A stretch of DNA of 5,070 bases from Thermoleophilia bacterium. GTDB lineage: Bacteria > Actinomycetota > Thermoleophilia > Gaiellales > Gaiellaceae. The position numbers were made by a program, and so were the translations under genes. The notes under the pieces are model-generated. The model did no database searches. It had not been told where the DNA came from and saw nothing but the letters and a program-made list of their open reading frames with translations. Positions 1-4,393 of the stretch are shown one piece after another. Position 1 is the stretch's first letter, and each line of letters opens with the position of its first letter. Location: NCBI GenBank assembly GCA_025934335.1, contig JAICYG010000175.1:1-5070 (forward strand), in the 5' to 3' direction.

Positions 1-297
1 CGTCAGGAACTCGAAGAACCCGAACCAGGCGAGCTCGTGGAGGATGACCGCGAGCGGGTAGAGGAAGACGATCTCGATGTCGAAGAGGATGAAGAGCATC
101 GCCGTCAGGTAGAAGCTGACGGTGAAGCGCTGCCGCTTCGGCGGCCCCTTCGAGACGCCCGACTCGAACGGGATCGTGCGGGCGCGCACACGGCGGTGCG
201 GCCGCTGCGCGAAGACGAAGCTCCCGATCATCATCGTCGCCGGGATCATCAGGGCGAAGAGCCCGTAGATCGCGAACGGCAACCAGTCGTCGAACAC
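1..297 (-). CDS. nuoA: NADH-quinone oxidoreductase subunit A, partial (3' end outside window)
   Basis: This is a small membrane subunit of respiratory complex I, which passes electrons from NADH to quinone while pumping protons. The frame is open for 99 codons from a GTG at 297 to the window edge. Family landmarks are clear: TM1 at about residues 8-29, then the loop motif PFESGV (residues 43-48), then SFYLTAMLFILFDIEIVFLY (61-80) with the conserved acidic pair D73 and E75 in TM2, then the start of TM3. The usual length is about 120 residues, so roughly 20 C-terminal residues are missing because the window ends. The start is fixed by GGAGGAGG six bases upstream. The loop has Ser where many homologues have Cys (PYECG); both forms occur in the family. 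The rest of a nuo operon probably continues leftward. The gene is divergent from the Fe-S carrier gene. Identification is near certain. Confidence 0.95.
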   Translation of the reverse strand, partial: MFDDWLPFAIYGLFALMIPATMMIGSFVFAQRPHRRVRARTIPFESGVSKGPPKRQRFTVSFYLTAMLFILFDIEIVFLYPLAVILHELAWFGFFEFLT

Positions 298-303
298 GTT
301 CCG

Positions 304-311
304 CCTCCTCC
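304..311 (-). promoter_or_regulatory. Ribosome binding site of nuoA
   Basis: On the minus strand this reads GGAGGAGG, with six bases (CGGAAC) before the GTG at 297-295. It is a near-ideal Shine-Dalgarno sequence and decides the nuoA start. It contrasts with three rightward genes in the window that have none. Confidence 0.85.
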
Positions 312-325
312 GGTTCCGGCGTCGG

Positions 326-383
326 ACGCTAGCAGCACGAACGAGCTCGGGAGGCGTGTAACCATCGGCGTTGCAGCTGTCAC
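326..383 (-). promoter_or_regulatory. Candidate nuoA promoter region (two alternative -10 boxes)
   Basis: Two minus-strand candidates are visible. The proximal one is TAGCGT at 331-326 within GCTAGCGTC, which resembles the boxes before fpr and fumC. It would start transcription near 319 and leave a leader of about 22 bases containing the ribosome site, but it has no clear -35. The distal one is GTGACA (383-378, five of six matches to TTGACA), 17 bases, then TACACG (360-355). Its spacing is ideal but its -10 lacks the final T. I cannot choose between them, and both could be used. Confidence 0.45.
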
Positions 384-420
384 GAACTGCCGCGCGGGTT
401 CCGTCGCCGGGGCCGGTGGG

Positions 421-426
421 TACACT
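421..426 (+). promoter_or_regulatory. -10 box of a probable leaderless erpA transcript
   Basis: TACACT fits the actinobacterial TAnnnT -10 consensus and ends seven bases before the ATG at 434. Transcription would therefore begin at or next to the A of the start codon. There is no purine-rich ribosome site in the intervening TTTCCCC. No good -35 is visible at 16-19 bases upstream (weak TTCCGT at 399-404). Leaderless initiation is inferred from this geometry. Confidence 0.6.
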
Positions 427-433
427 TTTCCCC

Positions 434-844
434 ATGGCCACCGTCGAGCAATCCGAGACCACCCTCGTCACCCTCACCGAGCGCGCCGCCACGAAGATCG
501 GGGCGCTGATGGCGGAGGAGCCCGCCGGCGAGGCCGAGGTCCTTCGCGTCGCCATCCAGGGAGGAGGCTGCAGCGGGTTCGAATACGCGCTCGGATTCGA
601 CCGCGGCGCCCAGGAAGGCGACCACGAGCTCTCCTACCACGGCGTCAAGGTCGTCGTCGACCCGTTCAGCGCGCCCTACCTGCAGGGCTCGACGATCGAC
701 TTCCTGGAGACTCTCAAGGAGTCGGGCTTCAAGATCGACAACCCGAACGTCGTCGCGGCGTGCGGGTGCGGCTCGAGCTTCCAGGTCGCGGACGGGGAGG
801 ATCCCGGCTGCGGCACGAGCTCCGGCTGCGGTCACGCCCACTGA
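434..844 (+). CDS. erpA: A-type iron-sulfur cluster carrier (HesB/IscA/ErpA family)
   Basis: This cytoplasmic protein of 136 residues receives Fe-S clusters from the assembly scaffold and delivers them to client enzymes. The three invariant cluster-binding cysteines are C46 (in GGGCSGFEY, residues 43-51) and C110 and C112 (in ACGCGSSF, 109-116). The fold-typical stretch VTLTERAATKI sits near the N-terminus. A TTG 63 bases upstream would extend the frame, but the added residues are not family-like, and the -10 box at 421-426 points to the ATG at 434. The protein is about 20-30 residues longer than classic IscA or ErpA because of a C-terminal tail (about 119-136) that adds C126, C132, H134 and H136. 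Its divergent neighbour nuoA belongs to an Fe-S-rich complex and is a plausible client. The family is certain; ErpA rather than IscA or SufA is a choice by convention. Confidence 0.93.
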   Translation: MATVEQSETTLVTLTERAATKIGALMAEEPAGEAEVLRVAIQGGGCSGFEYALGFDRGAQEGDHELSYHGVKVVVDPFSAPYLQGSTIDFLETLKESGFKIDNPNVVAACGCGSSFQVADGEDPGCGTSSGCGHAH

Positions 845-857
845 GCTCGCGCGTCCC

Positions 858-1754
858 GTGAGCGACGGCGTCGTCCTCGACGGGCTCGTCAAGACGTGGC
901 GCGGCCCGTCCGGCCCGATCCGGGCGGTCGACGGGATCGACGTCGGCATCGCGCCCGGCGAGACGGTGGCGCTGCTCGGCCCGAACGGCGCCGGCAAGTC
1001 GACGACGATCGACCTGCTGCTCGGGCTGGCGCGGCCCGACGCGGGCGCCGTCACCGTCTTCGGCCGGCCGCCGACTGCGGCCGTCGACGACGGGCTCGTC
1101 GGAGCGATGCTGCAGACCGGGCAGCTGATCCGCGACCTCTCGGTGCGCGAGCTCGTGGCGATGTTCGCGTCCCTCTACCCGCAGCCGCTTCCGGTCGACG
1201 AGGCGATCGAGCTCGCCGGGCTCGAGCCGCTCGCAGACCAGCGCACACAGAAGCTCTCGGGGGGAGAGACGCAGCGGACGCGTTTCGCGCTCGCGCTCGT
1301 CACCGATCCCGAGCTGCTCGTTCTCGACGAGCCGACCGTGGCGATGGACGTCGAGTCGCGGCACGCGTTCTGGTCGGCGATGCGCGAGCTCTCCTCCCGC
1401 GGCAAGACGATCCTCTTCGCGACCCACTACCTCGATGAGGCCGACACGAACGCCGACCGCATCGTGGTGATGGCGCATGGGCGCGTCGTCGTCGACGGCC
1501 CGCCGACCGCGGTGAAGGCACGGGTGGGCACGCGCACGATCCGGGCGACGCTGCCCGACGCGGCGGAGGCCGAGCTCACGGCCCTTCCGGGCGTCAACGG
1601 CGTGGCGCTGCACGGCGACGCGGTCACGCTCGTCTGCGCCGACTCCGACGCGGCGCTGCGCGCCCTGCTCGAGCGGTATCCCGCGGCTCGCGACCTCGAG
1701 GTCGCCGGCGCCGGCCTCGAGGAGGCGTTCCTCGAGCTGACGAGGGAGCAATGA
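858..1754 (+). CDS. ABC transporter ATP-binding protein (DrrA/CcmA-like, ABC-2 type export)
   Basis: This ATPase subunit of 298 residues powers a two-gene exporter at the cytoplasmic membrane face. All catalytic motifs are intact and in order: Walker A GPNGAGKST (41-49), Q-loop Q86, signature LSGGE (133-137), Walker B ending in D157 with catalytic E158, D-loop near D164, and switch H190 (ATHYLDEAD). Residues from about 220 form the small C-terminal domain common in DrrA-type ATPases. The GTG start lies 13 bases after the erpA stop. No ribosome site is visible there, so translation may rely on coupling to erpA; the start is chosen because the first strand of the fold begins at residue 5. The stop overlaps the permease start by 4 bp. 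Homologues export antibiotics, lipids or peptides, or serve in resistance; substrate cannot be read from the sequence. No regulator gene lies beside it. Confidence 0.93.
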   Translation: MSDGVVLDGLVKTWRGPSGPIRAVDGIDVGIAPGETVALLGPNGAGKSTTIDLLLGLARPDAGAVTVFGRPPTAAVDDGLVGAMLQTGQLIRDLSVRELVAMFASLYPQPLPVDEAIELAGLEPLADQRTQKLSGGETQRTRFALALVTDPELLVLDEPTVAMDVESRHAFWSAMRELSSRGKTILFATHYLDEADTNADRIVVMAHGRVVVDGPPTAVKARVGTRTIRATLPDAAEAELTALPGVNGVALHGDAVTLVCADSDAALRALLERYPAARDLEVAGAGLEEAFLELTREQ

Positions 1755-2485
1755 GCGGGGCCGCCTACCTCCGTTTCGAGCTGCGGCGGACGTTCCGGAA
1801 CCGACGCTTCCTCTTCTTCTCGCTCGGGTTCCCGATCGCCCTCTACTTCCTGATCGCGGGGCCGAACCGCGGCGAGCTGAACTTCGGCGACAGCGGCATC
1901 TCGGCACCGCTCTATTACATGGTCGCGCTGGCCGGCTTCGGGACGATGATGGGAATGGTCTCGACCGGCACGAGGATCGCGGGCGAGCGCCAGGTCGGCT
2001 GGACGCGCCAGCTGCGCGTGACGCCGCTCTCGTCGAGTGCATACCTGCGCGCGAAGATCCTGACCGCCTACGCGCTCGCGGCCGTCAGCATCGCCGCGCT
2101 CTACCTCGCCGGCGCGGCGCTCGGGGTCTCGATCGCGCCCGGCCGGTGGGTGGAGATGACCCTGTTGATCGCGGTGGCGCTCCTGCCGTTCGCGGCGCTC
2201 GGCATCTTCCTCGGGCACCTTCTGAACGTCGATGCGATCGGCCCTGCGACGGGCGGCACGGTCACGATCCTCGCGTTCATCGGCGGCACCTGGTTCCCCG
2301 TCACGAGCGGCGTCCTGCATGCGGTCGGCCAGTGCGTGCCCTCCTACTGGCTCGTCCAGGCGGCCCACGTGGCGCTCGGCGGCGGCGCCTGGGGGCCGGA
2401 GGGCTGGGGCGTGGTCATGGGCTGGACGGCGGCGCTCGCCGCCGCCGCGCGTTGGGCGTACCGGCGCGACACGGCCCGCGCCTAG
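1751..2485 (+). CDS. ABC-2 type transporter permease
   Basis: This integral membrane partner of the preceding ATPase has 244 residues and about six predicted helices: roughly 19-37, 53-72, 103-126, 135-158, 167-187 and 217-236. The segment between TM2 and TM3, from GERQVGWTRQLRVTPLSSS (78-96) to RAKI (100-103), matches the cytoplasmic coupling stretch of ABC-2 permeases, where ER.xG...QLxVTP is typical. The basic N-terminus (LRRTFRNRR, 11-19) before TM1 fits the inside-positive rule. The ATG overlaps the ATPase stop as ATGA, and GAGGGAG at 1742-1748 provides a ribosome site, so the two are translationally coupled. It is a half-size permease that would work as a homodimer with two ATPase copies. 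There is no large extracellular domain, which argues against a MacB-type exporter. The substrate is unknown. Confidence 0.9.
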   Translation: MSGAAYLRFELRRTFRNRRFLFFSLGFPIALYFLIAGPNRGELNFGDSGISAPLYYMVALAGFGTMMGMVSTGTRIAGERQVGWTRQLRVTPLSSSAYLRAKILTAYALAAVSIAALYLAGAALGVSIAPGRWVEMTLLIAVALLPFAALGIFLGHLLNVDAIGPATGGTVTILAFIGGTWFPVTSGVLHAVGQCVPSYWLVQAAHVALGGGAWGPEGWGVVMGWTAALAAAARWAYRRDTARA

Positions 2486-2575
2486 CACGCCCGTCCTAGC
2501 AGGAAAGCCCTTTACGGCGGCCAATGGACGCGCGAGGATTCGCACAAGCCCATCGTCCGAAAGGAAGGCAGGTCC
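2486..2575. other. 90-bp intergenic spacer with a short direct repeat
   Basis: The spacer lies between the permease and the small membrane protein gene. CCTAGCA occurs at 2481-2487 and again at 2495-2501, a 14-base period with the first copy covering the permease stop. No G/C hairpin followed by a T run is present, so I see no intrinsic terminator, and no convincing -35/-10 pair. The end carries the ribosome site of the next gene. Confidence 0.4.
2561..2568 (+). promoter_or_regulatory. Ribosome binding site of the four-helix membrane protein gene
   Basis: AAGGAAGG lies seven bases before the ATG at 2576. It selects this start over other in-window possibilities and shows that this gene, unlike fpr and fumC, has a normal leader. 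Confidence 0.75.
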
Positions 2576-3001
2576 ATGAACAAGCTGAACGCACTGCCGC
2601 TCGGCCGGAAGCTCGTTCTCGGCGCGGGAGTGCTGCTCTTCATCGACACGTTCCTGCAGTGGCAGCAGGTCTCGTTCGGGCCGATCTCCGCGGGCCGCAA
2701 CGCCTGGCACGGCTTCTGGGGCGTGCTGATGTGCCTGATGGTGATCGTGCTCCTGCTCTGGACTGCTGCGCGGGCGTTCGACGTGGCCCTGCCGGCGCAG
2801 GTGCCGGACGGCCTCCTCACGCTCGCGCTCGGCGTGCTGATCCCGCTCTTCGCCCTGCTGAAGGCGATCACCGACGACGCCGTCCACTGGCCCGCCTGGG
2901 TCGGTGTCATCCTCGGCGCCGCGGTCGCCTACGGGGCGTGGCTCGTGTTCTCGGCGAGCGGCGAGAAGCTGCCGTCGATGCAGGCGCGCGACACGGCCTG
3001 A
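2576..3001 (+). CDS. Small four-helix membrane protein of unknown function
   Basis: This 141-residue protein is mostly hydrophobic, with four likely membrane helices at about 12-29, 44-66, 79-98 and 105-127. It has a short basic N-terminus (LGRKL, 9-13) and a polar C-terminal tail of about 14 residues. The first external loop carries aromatic and polar residues (WQQVSFGP, 29-36) followed by NAWHGFWGV (42-50) entering TM2. I recall similar patterns, with an aromatic-rich stretch after TM1 and NAW before TM2, in uncharacterised membrane proteins of high-GC actinobacteria. There is no catalytic motif, no signal peptidase site and no lipobox. A strong ribosome site and consistent GC-rich codon use support a real gene. 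It lies 24 bases upstream of fpr, but fpr seems to have its own promoter. No function is proposed. Confidence 0.8.
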   Translation: MNKLNALPLGRKLVLGAGVLLFIDTFLQWQQVSFGPISAGRNAWHGFWGVLMCLMVIVLLLWTAARAFDVALPAQVPDGLLTLALGVLIPLFALLKAITDDAVHWPAWVGVILGAAVAYGAWLVFSASGEKLPSMQARDTA

Positions 3002-3012
3002 AACACCCAGGC

Positions 3013-3018
3013 TAGGCT
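3013..3018 (+). promoter_or_regulatory. -10 box of a probable leaderless fpr transcript
   Basis: TAGGCT, within GCTAGGCTC (3011-3019), fits TAnnnT and ends seven bases before the ATG at 3026. The predicted transcription start falls on the start codon, and no Shine-Dalgarno sequence is present. A partial -35, GCGACA at 2988-2993, would leave a 19-base spacer, which is long. The box lies wholly in the 24-bp gap after the preceding gene. Confidence 0.6.
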
Positions 3019-3025
3019 CGGGCCG

Positions 3026-4393
3026 ATGGCGCTGAAGGTGGCAATCATCGGCTCGGGCCCGGCCGGCTTCTATGCGGCCGACGCGCTCCTGAGAAGCGAC
3101 GACCCGCCGGTCGAGGTCGACATGATCGACCGCCTGCCGACGCCGTGGGGGCTCGTCCGGCTCGGCGTCGCGCCCGACCACGAGAACATCAAGGCGGTCT
3201 CGCGCGCGTTCGAGAAGACGGCCGCGCGGCCGGGGTTTCGCTTCTTCGGGAACGTCGAGGTCGGCTCGACCGTCTCGCACGAGGAGCTGATCCGGCTCTA
3301 CGGCGCCGTCGTCTACACGGTCGGCGCCCAGACCGACCGCCGGCTGGGCATTCCAGGGGAGGATCTGCCCGGGTCCTGGCCCGCCACGGCGTTCGTCGCC
3401 TGGTACAACGGCCACCCGGACTTCCAGGAGCTGTCGTTCGACCTGGCCACGGAGCGGGTCGTCGTGATCGGGAACGGGAACGTGGCGATCGACTGCGCGC
3501 GCATGCTGGCGCTGACCGCGGACGAGCTCGCCCCCACCGACACGACCGACCCCGCGGCCGAGGCCATCGCCGCCTCGCCGGTCCGCGAGATCCTGATGCT
3601 CGGCCGCCGCGGGCCTGTCCAGGCCGCCTTCACCCCGCCGGAGCTGAAGGAGCTCGGTGAGCTGGCGGGCGCGGAGCCAATTGTGGACGCGAACGATCTC
3701 GGTCTCGATCCCGCGAGCCTGGCCGCGCTCGAAGCAGACCGGGATCGCGCGAAGAGGAACTACGACCTCCTGCAGGAGTACGCCGGGCGCGAGCCGGAGG
3801 GGAAGCCGCGCCGGATCGTGCTCCGCTTCCTCGTCTCGCCGGTCGCGATCCTCGGCGAGGAGCGGGTGGAGGCGGTGGAGGTCGTCCACAACGAGCTGGT
3901 CGACGAGGACGGCCGCATCGCCGCGCGCCCGACGGGCGAGACGGAGGTGATCCCCTGCGGCCTCGTCCTGCGGAGCGTCGGCTACAAGGGCGTCCCGCTG
4001 CCGGGGGTCCCCTTCGACGAGCAGAGCGGCACGATGCCGAACGAGGGCGGCCGCGTTCAGGGTGCCGAGCGCACGTACGCCGCGGGCTGGATCAAGCGCG
4101 GCCCGAGCGGCGTCATCGGCACGAACAAGAAGGACGCGGCCGAGACGGTCGCGCTGCTGCTCGAGGACGCGCGCGCCGGCAAGCTTGCAAGTGTTGACTC
4201 AACACAAAGTCTCGAGGCGCTCCTCGACGAGAAGGGCGTGCGGTACGTCGAGTACGCCGGCTGGCAGGCGATCGATGCCGCAGAGCGGGCCGCCGGAGAG
4301 CCGCGCTCGCGGCCGCGGGTGAAGCTCGCCTCCTGGGAGGGGCTGCTCTCGACGGGCTGCGGCCCCGGGGAGCTAGCCTCCAGGCGTGACTGA
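3026..4393 (+). CDS. fprA: Ferredoxin/adrenodoxin-type NADP+ reductase (FprA-like flavoprotein)
   Basis: This 455-residue FAD enzyme moves electrons between NADPH and ferredoxin, feeding for example P450s or Fe-S enzymes. Its length matches mycobacterial FprA, about 456 residues. FAD site: VAIIGSGPAGFYAA (5-18) and the family stretch TPWGLVRLGVAPDHENIK (39-56). NADPH site: VVVIGNGNVAIDCARML (145-161), and GRRGPVQAAF (193-202), whose paired arginines R194 and R195 fit the 2'-phosphate contact. The C-terminal FAD closure is GWIKRGPSGVIGTNKKDA (354-371). This is the adrenodoxin reductase fold, not the plant-type FNR fold. The ATG follows a leaderless-type -10 box. An A/T-rich codon island with a palindrome (4184-4210, residues 387-395) lies in the variable linker before the C-terminal helices. 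The last codons overlap fumC by 8 bp and also encode its -10 box. Confidence 0.94.
   Translation: MALKVAIIGSGPAGFYAADALLRSDDPPVEVDMIDRLPTPWGLVRLGVAPDHENIKAVSRAFEKTAARPGFRFFGNVEVGSTVSHEELIRLYGAVVYTVGAQTDRRLGIPGEDLPGSWPATAFVAWYNGHPDFQELSFDLATERVVVIGNGNVAIDCARMLALTADELAPTDTTDPAAEAIAASPVREILMLGRRGPVQAAFTPPELKELGELAGAEPIVDANDLGLDPASLAALEADRDRAKRNYDLLQEYAGREPEGKPRRIVLRFLVSPVAILGEERVEAVEVVHNELVDEDGRIAARPTGETEVIPCGLVLRSVGYKGVPLPGVPFDEQSGTMPNEGGRVQGAERTYAAGWIKRGPSGVIGTNKKDAAETVALLLEDARAGKLASVDSTQSLEALLDEKGVRYVEYAGWQAIDAAERAAGEPRSRPRVKLASWEGLLSTGCGPGELASRRD
4184..4210. repeat. A/T-rich island with perfect 15-bp palindrome inside fpr
   Basis: GTGTTGA (4191-4197), one central C, and TCAACAC (4199-4205) form a perfect inverted repeat. 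It abuts a second palindrome, CTTGCAAG (4184-4191), sharing one base. Eight of the nine codons across the island (CTT GCA AGT GTT GAC TCA ACA CAA AGT) end in A or T, while almost all codons around it end in G or C. The form is that of a dimeric regulator's operator, but its function is unknown. Confidence 0.6.
4374..4379 (+). promoter_or_regulatory. -10 box of a probable leaderless fumC transcript
   Basis: TAGCCT, within GCTAGCCTC (4372-4380), ends six bases before the GTG at 4386 and matches the fpr box at eight of nine positions. It lies inside the 3' end of fpr. Its TAG is also an in-frame stop for the fumC frame, so fumC cannot start further upstream. No ribosome site precedes the GTG, and no clear -35 is visible. 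Confidence 0.55.

Noticed and set aside
371..433. N-terminal extension of the Fe-S carrier from a TTG at 371
   Set aside because: The 21 extra residues do not resemble the family. The -10 box at 421-426 would lie inside the extension, and ATG 434 matches the usual N-terminus.
37..861. A 274-codon plus-strand frame over nuoA and erpA
   Set aside because: It runs antisense to a clear nuoA and out of frame with erpA. Its product is highly charged low-complexity sequence.
729..2042. A 437-codon minus-strand open frame over erpA and the ABC ATPase
   Set aside because: The protein is Arg/Ser/Pro-rich with no recognisable domain and is a shadow of the real ATPase frame.
2501..2514. Possible intrinsic terminator at AAAGCCCTTT after the permease gene
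   Set aside because: The stem is only four A/T-rich base pairs with a two-base loop and no following T run, so it would not form a stable terminator.
1427..3889. An 820-codon open frame on the minus strand, antisense to the ABC genes, the small membrane protein and fpr
   Set aside because: Its product is low-complexity and rich in Arg, Glu, Asp and Pro, with no family motif. It mirrors the strong G/C third-position bias of the plus-strand genes, which removes stops from the opposite strand. The plus-strand genes under it carry intact motifs.
4195..4201. TGACTCA, a match to the eukaryotic AP-1 site
   Set aside because: The sequence is bacterial, so this is a coincidence of the palindrome's core.
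4194..4249. Promoter made of TTGACT (4194-4199) and TACGTC (4244-4249) inside fpr
   Set aside because: The spacing is 44 bases, far from the 16-19 needed, and nothing -10-like lies at the correct distance.
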